Shown here: positions 50,448-62,959 of the stretch, in pieces | Layout of the letters: the number at the start of each line of letters is the position of its first letter | Numbering within the stretch: the stretch's first letter is position 1 | Source: Blumeriella jaapii | Lineage: Eukaryota > Ascomycota > Leotiomycetes > Helotiales > Drepanopezizaceae | Direction: 5' to 3' | NCBI GenBank assembly: GCA_009599575.1 | Contig: VWND01000019.1 | Coordinates: 1-64,000, forward strand | DNA: 64,000 bases | The notes under the pieces: model-generated | Told to the model about the DNA's origin: nothing | Database searches by the model: none | The model's input: only the letters and a program-made list of their open reading frames with translations | Translations under genes and position numbers: made by a program

Positions 50448-51356
50448 TTGGTCGTAAATTATAGCTGTTCTGCTATTCTGTTTTTTTTGTTTTCGATAGC
50501 GCTCGCATTTTCGTTTGAAAAAGCTTTTTTTCTTAAAATAGCCGCTATCTTCCTGCTTAACTTTTTTTTTTTCTTTTTTATTTTTATTTTTTCGTCAGCT
50601 TTTTTTTACTTTAATCAATTGCTTTTCGCCGCGTTCGCCGCGAATTTTCAAAATGCTTTTGATTTTTATCTGCTTTCGGTGCGCCCGCCTAATTTCACGC
50701 GAAAGTATTACAGCGGACTTTTTGCCTTTTTGCGTTTTCGAGCTTTTTAGCGTAAAATACAACCGTTGCAAAACTTCGCATATTTAATGCTTTTTTATAA
50801 ATCTCCTAGACTTTTATTCGGACTCGCTTTTAATTAGCTATAAATTTCTGCCGCACGCGCTACCGAGGCGCAAACACTTTTCGCGAATCTTAACGATTTT
50901 ATAAATCGTTTCGATGCTGCTACAGCCGCTGCCGCCCCTTTTTTTTTTACTGCCGAAGCCAAAGCTTTTGCTAAAATTTTTATCGATCTTATTACTTACG
51001 ACGCTTATATAAATCGTTTAAAAAAAAATAACGCTTCGGCTTTTATAATAGTCGAAGATCGTACGAATCGCGCCGCGACTCGGGCTGCCGCCGCTGCTGC
51101 TGCGTCCGTTTCTGCCGGTTTGGCGGCTGCTGCTGTTTTAAAAGCTTTGGCTGCGCCGGCCCCTTTTTTTAACGACGCTAATATAAAACGTATTTTCCGA
51201 CGTTTCGAAAACGTCGCTCGGATTTATTTTGACTAGTTGAATTAAATTCTGGATTCTTACGAAAATATCGTAATTGCAATTTAAAATTCGATTACGGCTA
51301 TCGTAAAAGCTTTGATTAGAATAAATCGAATACTTTGCGAATTCGTTTGGTATTAA
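50448..51356 (+). pseudogene. Antisense reading frame in element C copy 2, broken
   Basis: Counterpart of 28948-29855. Here the whole 909 bp from the ATG at 50448 to TAA at 51354-51356 stays in one frame (302 codons), but several TAG/TAA codons interrupt it, the first at 50748-50750. The first 100 codons are open. The only length difference from copy 1 is one base, which supports a single ancestral frame. Function unknown. Confidence 0.45.
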
Positions 51357-51519
51357 TTTTTTTTTTAGCTTGCCGCTGCTTTTGAATTTAAAAGAAATAG
51401 CGATAACGATAAAAAAAAAGATAACGATAAAAATAAATTGGCTTAGCGACGGTTTTGGGATTTTCTAAATGTTTGTTTTTTTTTTTTTGCTTTTACGGCG
51501 CGCATTTATTATTGCTCCG

Positions 51520-54500
51520 TTGCTATCATTTGTCGTATTTTTTAAGTATTTTTTTACAATTTTTTTTGCGTTCGTAAAATGGTTTTTTGGCTTTCAGAAG
51601 TTTTCGCTTGGTAAATAGCCCTTCTATCGCACCAAATAATATCGGCCCTTTTTTATATTTTTATAAACTTATATTAATTTGATCTCGTATTTTTCGGGTT
51701 TTTAGAATTCTATTATACTATTTTTCGGCTCGGTGTCGTTCCGACCCTGTCAAAATTCTAGTAAAAAAACGTAAAAAGTATCGTAAATACGATATTAAAA
51801 AAAAAGCTCGAGTTGATAAGCTTGGCCGTGCTCGTATATAATTCGCTTGATTTTAAAAAGCTTTAGATATTTATTTGAAAGCTTTCGAAAAAGTCGCAGC
51901 TATCGGAGATTTTTAATCGATAATAATATTTTATCGCCTACTTAAAATTTAGTCTTTTTGTATTTAGCGTCGTAAAACCTTTTGTGATTCGCGTTAGCTT
52001 TTTTTAGCTTTCTACTAAGTATTTCTTTTTTTTTTTGCAATATTTTAACTTGTTTTTCCGCTAACGATACCCCCTTTTTTACGACGTCGCTTTCGACGTT
52101 GCTGCCAAATTCTGGGTGAAAGCCGTATAATATACGAAAAGGAATAGAACCCGTAAAAGCGTATATCGAGTTATTATACGTAAACTCGGCTAAAGCAAGC
52201 TTCGTAGCCTAATCGTTTTGTCGATAATCGCAATACGTGCGAAAATAAAATTTTAAAACTTAATTTTAACGTTCCGTTTGGCCATCGGTCTAAAAATAAA
52301 AAGCGATGCTTAATCGACGTCGTATCTATAAATAAAATATTACTGAAAACCAGAATTTACTAATAAAAACTGACCTTTTATTTATAATAATCTTTTTAAA
52401 ACAGCCAAAATCTTTATAAACGTATTATATAAATATCTCAGCTAAATCTAAGGCTGAAATCGTTTTTTATATCGATATATATTTCGATAGCTTCGTATAT
52501 CGGTTTATTATAACGAATATCGAATCGTAAACACGACTTCGTTTTTTGCTAAAAGGTAGACCCGTAATAAAATCCATAATTATTTTTTCCTAAAGTCTCG
52601 TAAGGGTCGAAAAGAAAGCTAATTCGCCATAAGGTCGGTGCTTTTTAGACTTGCTTCTCTAGCATTTTTCATACGTATTAACGTAACGCTTTACGTCGCC
52701 TCGTAAACCAGGCCAGAAATACTTTCTTTCGACCAGTTCTAGCGTTCGCCGAAAGCCCTAATAGCCGGCGGTCGGATCGTCGTAATTAATTTTTAATATT
52801 TCGCTTTTAATAGCGCTTTTATTCGGAATATACGCACGTCTTTTGTAACGTAGTAATTTATTTTGGCCTATACGCCAATATTTTTCGGATCCGGCTCGAT
52901 TATTTTGCGAAGCCGATTCGTACGTTTTTTATAATACAAAAAAATCAGATTTTTGCAACTCAAAAATAATCTTGTAAATCGGTTTTGCTAGCTCGTTATT
53001 AGCCGTTTCGGATTGTAATAATACAACGGCTACGCTTCGTGGTATATACTATTTGCAATTAATAACATTAGCAAAAAACAATCCGGCGAAAAAGCTTTTT
53101 ATTTGATTCCTTTCCGCTTGCTTTCTATTTTTTAATTCCGTCAACAAAAGCTCCGAATATTTATCGGCGCGAAATAGTCCATGCTCCGACTTTAGGCGTA
53201 TTTTTACTGCGGAAAACATTTTAAAATTTTTTAAATAAGCTAATTTTAATTTATAATGCAGCGTAAACAGCTGTTCGTTATCTTTTTTTAAATCTTTTTT
53301 AAATCTGGCCGGCGGAAAAAACCATCCGCCGAATTAAAAACTCCTGTTTTATATTCGATTGCAAAATCGTATTCAGCTAGCTCGTCGGCCCATTTCGCTT
53401 AGCGTCCGTTTAAACGTTTCTTCGTAAAAAAGTATTTTAAATTGTAATAATTTATACGTATAATAATAACGTTAAAAGCGCCACGTAAATATTAGCTCTA
53501 TTATTTGAAAGCGTAAATTATAACTATTAGCTCAGCGTCGTGGATTTCGTATTTTTGTTTTATAAAAAAAAGCTTTTTCGAATAATACGCGATGGGATGC
53601 TAACGTGCCTCCGCATTCTCTCCGAACAATTAAAATAATATTCCGTTTATAGCGAATTTCGAAGCGTCTGTTTCGATTTAGATTTTTAATCGAAAATCGA
53701 AATAACGTAAAATCGGTGCTTAGCAAAACTTTTTTTTTAAAAGTAAAAAAACAAGCTTCGCTTCGAATAAAAAACGAAAAAGGCCCGACATTTTTTTTCG
53801 TTGCATCCCTTTTAAAAGATTTGTAATAAATCGGCAAAGCTTAGCGTAGTTTTTAATAAAACGTTTGTAAAAGTTGGTGAAACCCAAAAACACTTAAATA
53901 TTTCGCTATATAATAAAAAAGGGCCATTTCCGAATACTATCCACTTTCTTTAGGTCCATTTTAATTCCTATAAAAATAACGACGAAGCTTAGAAACTTAA
54001 CCGTATTCGTATCGAAAGCATATTTTTTCAGATTTTCGTAAAGTTTATTAGCACGGAGTTTTTCGAAAACTTTTTTTACCGCGTTTATATAATCGTCGGG
54101 GTTTTCGAAAAATATTAAAATATCGTCGAAGTAAATTATATACGTAATATTCACTAAATCGACTAAAGCTTAATTAATATATGCTTGAAAAATTGCTGGT
54201 GCGTTCGAAAGGCCGAAAAGTAATACGCAGTACTCGAAGTGTCCGTAACGAATGCGAAACGCAGTCTTCCATTTATTTTCCTCTTTTATTCGAAAGCGGT
54301 AATACGCCCAAATAAGATCTAGCTTAGTAAATATTTTAGCTCTTTTCAAACGATCCAAAGTTTCGCTTATAAAAAATAAGAAAGTTCGATTTTTAACCGT
54401 AACTGCGTTTAAATTCCTATAATCGACGCATAATCGTAAACTTCCGTTTTTTTTCGGTATAAATATTACCGATGCGCCGGCAAAGCTAATAAACCTTTTT

Positions 54501-55190
54501 ATCCAATCTTTTTCTAAGCTCGAATCGAAATATTCGCGTAATTCGGTAAGTTTAAATTTCGACAAAAAGTAAACTGGTCCCCAAAAGGAATTCTTTCTTT
54601 CCGCGAGATTTATTCGATACTTTATAAAATAATAAAAAATTAGGGTAACCGCGGCGGTATCGTCGAATACGTCGGCGTAATCGTCGTATTTAAAGGGTAA
54701 TTAATACTGTTTTTCAATAGCTTTTTTCAAAACGATACAAAACGCTTGCTTTTTTTTAGATTTCTTTTTAAAACGTTTAATTATAACGAAATTAAGCTGT
54801 AAGCGTTCGACTGAATATCGCCACGATTTAGTTCGAAAACTTATAGCGGAATCGATATTTCGCAACCAAAAAAACTTTAAGATAAATGAAACCTTTGGGA
54901 TATTTATATCGCAAGTTACGAAATCGCTTTGTATTTTTTTAGTTATTTTATAATTATTAATAACGCGAATAGGTTGCGTATGCGTGCCGTAAATAATTAT
55001 TTTTTTTTTCTTAATCGTAAATAAATTAATACGTTTTTAAGTTAGTTTCCATTTATATTCAATTAATAACTTTTAGATTACGCAGTTTTTCTTCGCGCCG
55101 CAATCGATAAAAGCTCGTTTCGTACGAGTTTCGCCTTTAGCTTTTTTAATTTCGATTGAAATTATTATTTTTATTTTTTTTTTTCGCTCG
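51520..55190 (-). pseudogene. Element C copy 2 pol (protease to chromodomain)
   Basis: Collinear with 30010-33690. RT is open at 54170-54565 (IFIPKKNGSLRLCVDYRNLN; TKLDLIWAYYRFRIK; FGLSNAPAIFQAYIN), followed by 53906-54154 (YIIYFDDILIFFENPDD, catalytic YFDD intact). RNase H follows at 53400-53900, integrase at about 51960-52750 and the chromodomain remnant at about 51530-51690. The frame at 53532-53837 is an alternative reading of RNase H sequence. Stops prevent a full product. Confidence 0.87.
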
Positions 55191-55224
55191 ATTTTGTTAG
55201 CAGCGACGAAATTAAAATCGAGCG

Positions 55225-56610
55225 GAAGTTTTTCCCGAATCTTTAGATTTGTTAGCTTCGGGGCAATTTGGGATTATATATCCTTTTCTGTTGCATTTAT
55301 AGTATTCGATTTTTAAACAATTGATTATGCGGTGCCTTTCCTTTTGGCAGCGATTGCATTTCGAAAAGTAAAAAAAATCGTTAGGAGTTCTAGGATTTTA
55401 AAAGATTTTGTTAGGATTATCGTTTTTTCGCTTTCGTTTTTCTTTTTGTAACGTATTTTCGAATCGAAAACGGTATATATCTGTTCTAGCCTTTAAGCCT
55501 TGATCGTAAATATAAGTCTTTTTTTTTCTTTTTTTTTTACGTTCGTTTCGTTGTTTATTATTTTTCGTTTCGTCGCTAATAACTTTATTAACACTTTCGA
55601 TATAACGAACGATTAATACTAATTTTTTATACGAGCTTATAGCTGCAATATTGCTTCGTTTAATAATTTCTTTTCGAAAAATAGATCGGAGTTTTGCAAA
55701 AAGCATCCTTCTTTTAGTCGCATCGTTTGTTATTTGCAACTGCTGTTCGAAATTATCTAAATAAGCAACGAAATCGTTAATTAATTTATGTTCTTTTTGT
55801 TTCGCTTTATCGTATAAATTCGAGGCCGCGATTTCTCGATTTTCCGCATTTATTAAAAAATCCAATATTTATTTTTTAAAATCGTTTTATATAGTTCGAA
55901 TATTTGTAAAACGTCGTTCGTATCCGGTCCATCTTTTTTCCATCTTATCGTCGAAAGTTAAAACACAGGCGTTAATTTTCTTTTGATCGATATAAAATGT
56001 TACTTTTTTATCCTGGCGAAAGCTTCGTTTTACACGCCGAATAAAAAATTAAGCTTTTTTAGTATTTTTCTTTCGATATATTAGAAAATCTTTTATTTTT
56101 GATGCTTTTCGGCTCGAATTCGCTATGTTTTTTACAAAAGGTATAATATGCTTAAAAAAAATGCTAGATCGTTTCTAATAAGTATTGTTATCGTAATACT
56201 TCGAAAATATCTTATAATAATCGCCGGCTTGGATTATTTTCTGTTTTTTTTCAATTGGGCGATATTAAAAAGTATAAAAATTTTTTTTTCGATATTTTCG
56301 AAAGCGTTAAATTCTCGTTAAAATTGTTTAACCTTTTTTCGGAATTCGTTTCGGCGTCTTTTGGTTTCTTCGAGTCTTTTGATTATTTCGTAAACCTTTT
56401 TCTTAATTTTTTTTTATTCTATTTTAGCTCGTATCTCTTTTACTTTTTTACGTTTATCGTTTTTTTTTTGTTCGACGCGGATTCGTTTATCAGCCAGATA
56501 AATCAGAGTCTCGGTAAAAAGTCCTTCCGAATCGCTTTAAGCGTGGCCTTTTTTAGTAATTTCTTCGATAAAAAAAGTTGGAAAGTCGTCGCGCCCTGAT
56601 AATAAGATAT
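55225..56610 (-). pseudogene. Element C copy 2 gag
   Basis: Open part 55398-55865 (MDFLINAENREIAASNLYDK; VAYLDNFEQQLQITNDATKR) is the C-terminal capsid region, 38 codons longer than the open piece in copy 1. Two zinc knuckles follow at about 55255-55375, in damaged form. The N-terminal part is broken. The plus-strand frame 56255-56599 is a shadow. Confidence 0.8.
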
Positions 56611-56831
56611 TTTCGACCTTTAATAAAGCTGGTGACGTCAGGAAAAACGATAATACGGGGTTTCCTTAAGCAGCCGAAAATGCTGGGTTTTTTTAAATAG
56701 CTGGAAATGCCTGTTTTTTGCGAATGCGAAAAGCTATAATATCGATAGTAACGATATAAATGTAATAGTATAATAGGAGGTTGTTTTAATAATATCGAAC
56801 TGCCGTTCCGATAAATAAAGAAAGATCAAAA

Positions 56832-57244
56832 TATAAAAATTGAAAAGCAGGGAAATATTAGTTTAAATAATAAAGCTCAAATAAGATTGGGTTAATAATC
56901 AGATTGATTTTTATTTTTTATATCTTTAGTAAAAGGCGTGTATAAGTACAAAAGAAAGGGTGGAGCCCTCGAAAAAAGTATTTCCCAGGAAACCAGGCGA
57001 GCCCTATTTAATATACTTCTTCAGCCCCTATCCCGACCTTTTTTTATTCTTTTTAATATAATTCTAATAACTGGTTCCTTAGCAATCACTCCTATAAAAT
57101 GTTTTACTTAAATATTATTTTCAACCCTTACAATATTATCCGGCCCCCACGGCCTATCCGCAGAGAGTACTATTCGAGGATTGGTAGGAGGCAGAGGGTC
57201 TTGGCGGATCACCTGACTCATACACGTGATGTTGGTTCCTGACA
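56832..57244 (-). repeat. 5' LTR of element C copy 2
   Basis: 413 bp, pairs with 49891-50303. Ends TTCCTGACA followed by TAAAC. About 220 bp of leader without a gene lies between it and gag. Confidence 0.92.
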
Positions 57245-58560
57245 TAAACGCATAAAGCCGTCTGATTTTTTAATAAATAAAATCGAAGCAGCGAAAAAAA
57301 TATTAAAAGATTTAATAAAGCTTTTGTGCAAATTATCGAAAATATAACTTTTGATTTTTGTAAATTATTTATTCGTAAAACGTTTAAATAATTTTATAAA
57401 AAGCGTATTTTTCGTGGCCAAATATATTTTATAATTTATACCGAAGCGGCGAAAAGCGAGCTTATCGTTTTTTTATTTGTAAAACAATTTTTCGAATTTC
57501 GAATATTAAATTAAAAAAAGCTTTTTTATAAAAACCACGTTATCGTTATATTTGGCTTGCAAAACGTCGAAAACGGAAATGCTTTTTATTACCGCGAATT
57601 ATATAGCTTTTATAAATTCGGCGATTTTCGTACGGCGAAAACGTTTTTTGTTTATATTATATATAAAAGCAATAAACGTATAATCGCTGAATAATAATAA
57701 TTTTTTTTTTTTTACGGCCCGCATTTGTTTTTCGTAACGTGTTTATAAAGCGTTAAATGCAAAAACGGAAATACAGCTGATATTGCAATTGAAAATAAAA
57801 GGAATAGCAATTGGCCCGGTTAAAAAAATCGGCTTGGTCGGTTTAGAACTGCCAATAAAAAACTTTTTTATTTTGTTTAAATTGCTTTTGAGATTTCGTA
57901 TAAACGTAAAAGGTTTACCAGCTTCAAAACTTAAATAAGTCTTTTTAATCGTTGTAAAAATGCTAGCAGAAATATATAAAGCTTTTATTACGTTATTTCG
58001 TTTATTTGCATTTTTTTAATATATGCGATTAAGCATTTTAAACTTTGTTTGCTAATTGAAATCGACGAATAATTGCTTATTAAAATAAAAAATAACGGAT
58101 ATATCGAATGGCTATTTTATTTTGTTTTTTTTTTAATTATACGTTTGTTTTAAATCGTAATACTATAAAAATTTGCGATTAATAAAAACGTCGGTAAAGC
58201 CCAGGTTTATAATCAGAAAAAGAAAATTTATACGACGTCGGTTAATCGTAAAAAAAAAAAAAATAACAGAAAAAATAGGTTTTTCCGGCTTGTTATTATA
58301 ACCGGTAGGTATAATAAGCTTATGCAGCCGAATAAAATTTATTCCGAAACGTTAAAAAAATTAATACGCTAAAAAAGTTTTAATCGCATCGAAAATATTA
58401 GCTCCGCTATCGATATATGCAAATATTTTAATATATAATTTATTGCGTATTAATTTTATAAAAATTAAAAACTATCGCTTTTTTATTAAAAAGCGCTGGT
58501 TAAATTTTAAATTTTTTTATAAATCGAATTTTTTATTATAATAAAAGTTTTTATTACGAC
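57245..58560 (-). pseudogene. Element A pol fragment: protease region and RT N-terminus
   Basis: The first part of element A pol. Near 57245-57380 the minus strand reads the start of RT (IKSYIFDNLHKSFIK, then ASILFIKKSDGFMRL), which continues directly into YIDYRK at 49890 once element C copy 2 is removed. The upstream protease part (57400-58500) is too mutated for me to place the active site. Confidence 0.75.
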
Positions 58561-60010
58561 TTAAAAGTTTTTTAACAAATCGTTTTGCTTTTCGTCGATA
58601 ATTATTTCGGCGATTTTACGACTGAATTTAGCGTCGAAACAAACGTTTGCGAAATGGCCGGGCTTGCCGCAATTATAATAAGCGTTAAAAAAACGCGCAG
58701 CTAAGCGGAAAAAACCGGAAATGGCAAAAATAACAGTTATACGCTCGTAAAAATTTTTATTAAAAAAAAAAAAAGCCGTGCGAACAAAAGTAATTAAAAA
58801 AGTAAAACGTTATAAAACTTTGAAAATACCGGAAATACGCTTAGAATTTTAATTAGCAAAAATTATAATAAAAGAAAAATAGCTTATGCGACGGATAAAA
58901 GCTATTTTTTTAGCTCGGATATTGCGTGATTTTTTATTCGCAACGGCTAAAACTCGTTTAAAGCAATATAATTATTATTTATTTTATATTTTTTTATTCG
59001 AAAATCGTATTTAAAAATAAAAATGATTTTTTCGTATATATTTTTAAATTAACGGTTTTTAACAATTTTGCTAATAATTACGTAACGAATAAATAAAAAA
59101 CGAAAATTATTATAAATTTGACCGTTGTTTATATAAAATTTGTTATATTGCAATTTAGCAAATTAAACGCGGTTATAATTAAAAAAACGCTAATTAAAAA
59201 TATAAAAAACGTTTCGGATCGATTAGGCTTAATTATAAAATTCGGAATTTAAATATTTTAAAATAATAGTTTTTGCTTTTCCAATAGTATATTTGAAATA
59301 TATTTTGGCTTGATTTATATTTTATATAAAGTTTTTTAAATATTTTTTAATAAACAGTTTTATATTTATTTTTTATACGTTATATTTAATTTTTTTTTAA
59401 TAATCGCTGAAAGCGTAGCGAAAATATTTGATTTTGAATAATTCGATTCGGAAAATAGCTGGGTCGAAAACGGAAAAGTAATATTCGGAAATTAATTAAA
59501 AATCTGCGATAAAAGCGCGCGAAATTCGAAGTGAAAAAAAAGCGTCGCGAGCGATATTAGCGAAAAGAATTAAAAAGCGAGCGGCGGCAATAATTTAAGC
59601 GATTATTTAAGCGATCTGAAATTGCTAGGCCGCAATGAATTTTTTAGCGTTAGCAGATATATTAAACAGTCGGAAAAGCATTCGTCGATTTAAAAATACT
59701 AAGATATTAGCGTCGTACAATTCGATTTTAGATTCGATCGTAAAACGAAAGGATTTAGCAAATAAATCGGCTGCAAATAACTGTGGTTCGATAGAAAAAT
59801 CGTAAAATAAAAATTCGCTGTTAAAATCGTCGAAAGAATCTGAAACGAATAGAAATTCGAAAGCGCTAAAAGCAAAAGCAAAAAATAGAAATGCTAATTC
59901 GAAGCCGAATCGTATAAATTGCGTTCGTTTTCGGATGCCGCGTCGATTTATAAAAAAAGCATAAAATATTATAATATTAAAAAAAAGCGATTCGAATTGC
60001 AAAAGCAAAT
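58561..60010 (-). pseudogene. Element A gag
   Basis: A CCHC zinc knuckle is readable at 58639-58680 (YNCGKPGHFANVC, with the first Cys now Tyr), the nucleic-acid-binding end of Gag. The N-terminal part may lie at about 59625-60008, where an open 127-codon minus-strand frame has a Ser/Asp-rich stretch and the segment IESKIELYDANILVFLNRR. The middle, 58700-59600, is broken by stops. About 190 bp of leader separates it from the 5' LTR. Confidence 0.65.
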
Positions 60011-60198
60011 CGAATTAATAAAAAAAAAAAATTTCAGTTTTTTTTAAAAACAAAATTAATAAAAAAAAATTTTAATTAAAACATCGATAAATAAACGTCG
60101 GTACGAACGGTTTGAAAAAAGTTCGAATTGCAAAAGCAAATCGAATTTTTAATCGTGAATATAAAGCTTTTTAGCGAAAATTGTTTGATTTTTTTTTA

Positions 60199-60475
60199 TA
60201 TCACAGCTAATTTAAAAATAATCGGGATAATATAAACCAAAAAATACGTATATAAATTAAAAAAAAAACACCGAGCTAAAATGCTCGGGATCGCGAATTT
60301 TATATACAATGGGTTGCGCTTATAGGTCACGTGACTTAACGCGAAGCCTAGTGGCCGAGATGATCCGTACCCAAACCTTAATCCAATACCACTAGCATTC
60401 ACCACTGGCAACCATACCATTGGCAGCCATACCACTGGCAGCCATACTACTGGCAGCCAGGCCAGGATCGTAACA
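60199..60475 (-). repeat. 5' LTR of element A
   Basis: 277 bp, pairs with 28059-28335. It includes about four near-copies of a 15-bp motif (GCCATACCACTGGCA type) at 60400-60465. Followed by TATAG and the rest of the interrupted 206-bp unit. Confidence 0.85.
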
Positions 60476-60770
60476 TATAGAATTGGGCTTTGGAGCGAAG
60501 CTATTTTTGGTCCGTGCGTCAATTCGTAAAACGTTTGCATTACGATTAATAATAAATCGAATTATATAAAATAAAAGAAATTATATAAGTTTTAATATTA
60601 GTTTTTAAAAATAAATAGATTTATAAAGTTTTATTAAAAAATGGGCTGGTATTCTATTAGTAAATACGAATACCGCAAGCTGTAAAATTAAGCTATAAAG
60701 CCGAGCTATTATTAATCTGTTTTTTGATTTTACGAACGCTTATTTTACGATTAATATTCAATCGAATTAT
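60476..60770. repeat. 206-bp satellite remnant right of element A
   Basis: About one and a half units continue the array interrupted at 28058: the rest of the split unit, then a second, strongly diverged unit (GGGCTGGTATTCTATTAG, then ACCGCAAGCTG). After about 60740 the similarity fades into an AT-rich stretch. Confidence 0.8.
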
Positions 60771-61101
60771 ATATATATATTATTATTGTATAATTTCGAA
60801 AAGATTTGTTGTAATTTAAAATTTAACAAAAGATATATATTATAAACGAATTGAAATTTTTTATATTTTTTAAATTTGATTTTTCATAATCGATTAATTA
60901 TTAATAAATAAATGGCTATATCGATTTCTTCGAAATTTATATTATAAATTGAAAAGTGGCAGCTTCGATTAATTCGAAAATTAAACTAAAAAGGAAGGAG
61001 GGGGCAGCACCGAATAATTCGAAAAATAAGCTTAAAAGAAAAGAAGGGTTGGCTGCGCCGATTAATCGAAAAATAAGCTGAAAAGAAAAAAAGAGGAGGG
61101 A
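60771..61101. repeat. AT-rich spacer with a roughly 48-bp tandem repeat
   Basis: 60771-60910 is AT-rich with no recognisable feature. 60911-61101 holds about four degenerate units of 45-50 bp. Each has a GGCNGC...CGATTAATTCGAAA core followed by a purine-rich AAAAG(A/G)AGGG tail. No coding frame. Confidence 0.6.
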
Positions 61102-62959
61102 CTTAAATAACGTTATTATTAATTAATCGTATTTATAAGCTTTTGCGTATAAAAGATTAATAATTAATAAATTGAATACAAATATAATTTTATTTTTAAA
61201 ATCGAATAATTTTTGCGAAAAAACCGACTTGGTAACTAAAAAAAGTCGGTTATCAAAGTCTGCCAAGATTAAGGTTAAAAAGGAGGGTTATTACAACTTT
61301 TTAATTTATTAATCGTATTTATAAGCTTTTGCGTATAAAAGATTAATAATTAATAAGTTAAATACAAATATAATTTTATTTTTAAAATCGAATAATCTTT
61401 GCGAAAAAACCGATCTGGTGACCAAAGAAAATCGGTTACCAGAGTCTGCCAAGATTAGAATTAAAGGGGGGGTTATTACAACTTTTTAATTTATTAATCG
61501 TATTTATAAGCTTTTGCGTATAAAAAATTAATAATTAATAAGTTAAATACAAATATAATTTTATTTTTAAAATCGAATAATCTTTGCGAAAAAACCGACC
61601 TGGTGACCAAAAAAAATCGGTTACCAGGGTCTGCCAAGATTAGAATTAGAAGGGGGGTTATTACAACTTTTTAATTTATTAATCGTATTTATAAGCTTTT
61701 GCGTACAAAAGATTAATAATTAATAAGCTGAATACAAATATAATTTTATTTTTAAAATCGAATAATTTTTGCGAAAAAACCGACCTGGTGACCAAAGAAA
61801 ATTGGTTACCAAGGTCTGCCAAGATTAGAGTTAAAAAAGGGTAGTAATAACTTTTTAATCAATTAATAGTATTTGTAAGCTTTTGCGTATAAAAGATAAT
61901 TAATTAATAAGCTGAATACGAATATAATTTTATTTTTCAAATCGAATAATTTTTGCGAAAAAACCGACCTGGTGACCAAAAAAAGTTGGTCACCAGAGTC
62001 TGCCAAGACTGGTCACCAACGTTGATGACCACCAAAATTCTCTCGCTTATAATATTAGAAAGTCGGTTACCAGGGTCTGCCAAGATTAGGGTTAGAAAGG
62101 GGGGTTATTACAACTTTTTAATTTATTAATCGTATTTATAAGCTTTTGCGTATAAAAGATTAATAATTAATAAGTTGAATACAAATATAAATTTATTTTT
62201 AAAATCGAATAATTTTTGCGAAAAAACCGACCTGGTGACCAAAGAAAGTCGGTTACCAGGGTCTGCCAAGATTAGGGTTAAAGGGGGGGGTTATTACAAC
62301 TTTTTAATTTATTAATCGTATTTATAAGCTTTTGCGTACAAAAGATTATTAATTAGTAAGCTGAATACGAATATAATTTTATTTTTCAAATCGAATAATT
62401 TTTGCGAAAAAAACCGACCTGGTAACCAAAGAAAGTCGGTTACCAGGGTCTGCCAAGATTAGGGTTAGAGGGGGGGGGGTTATTACAACTTTTTAATTTA
62501 TTAATCGTATTTATAAGCTTTTGCGTACAAAAGATAATTAATTAATAAGCTAAATACGAATATAATTTTATTTTTCAAATCGAATAATTTTTGCGAAAAA
62601 ACCGACCTGGTGACCAATTTTCTTTGGTCACCAGGGTCTGCCAAGACTGGTCACTAACGTTGGTGACTACCAAAATTCTTTCGCTTATAATATTAGAAAA
62701 GTCGGTTACCAGGGTTTGCCAAAATTAGGGTTAGAGGGGGGGTTATTACAACTTTTTAATTTATTAATTGTATTTATAAGTTTTTGCGTATAAAAGATTA
62801 ATAATTAATAAGCTGAATATAAATATAATTTTATTTTTCAAATCGAATAATTTTTGCGAAAAAACCGACCTGGTGACCAAAGAAAGTTGGTTACCAGGGT
62901 CTGCCAAGACTGGTTACCAACGTTGGTGACCACCAAAATTCTCTCGCTTATAATATTAG
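61102..62959. repeat. TTAGGG-bearing tandem block, copy 3 (three sub-blocks)
   Basis: It begins with the same CTTAAATAACGTTATTATTA start, here next to the 48-bp repeat rather than satellite. It has three sub-blocks (61102-62058, 62059-62694, 62695-62959), each ending with the distinctive last unit (paired GGTCACC/GGTGACC-type arms) and TATAATATTAG. Sub-blocks two and three restart in mid-unit at AAAGTCGGTTACC. The final end abuts truncated element B. TTAGGGTTAG is intact in several units. Confidence 0.9.

Larger units (their letters stand above)
49891..57244 (-). mobile_element. Ty3/gypsy chromovirus element C, copy 2 (complete, 7,354 bp)
   Basis: Complete copy with 413-bp LTRs (49891-50303, 56832-57244) and a 5-bp target duplication, TAAAC (49886-49890, 57245-57249). 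It lies inside the RT coding sequence of element A. Gene order is identical to copy 1. It is more RIP-mutated than copy 1, with A+T-enriched coding parts. Confidence 0.93.
28059..60475 (-). mobile_element. Outer Ty3/gypsy chromovirus (element A), split by three nested insertions
   Basis: Matching 277-bp LTRs bound it (28059-28335 and 60199-60475). The flanking 5 bp, TGTAA (28054-28058) and TATAG (60476-60480), fit one RIP-mutated TGTAG target duplication, and the satellite unit continues correctly across. After subtracting C copy 1, B copy 2, C copy 2 and their duplicated target bases, about 6.45 kb remains, a normal length for the family. The minus-strand order is gag, protease, RT, RNase H, integrase, chromodomain, polypurine tract, 3' LTR. 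All genes are inactivated by RIP. It is the oldest layer of the nest. Confidence 0.85.

Noticed and set aside
60199..60475. The two 277-bp repeats as independent solo LTRs
   Set aside because: Their outer flanks are the two halves of one satellite unit with a shared 5-bp duplication, and the inner side of the left one has a polypurine tract, so they are the two ends of one element.
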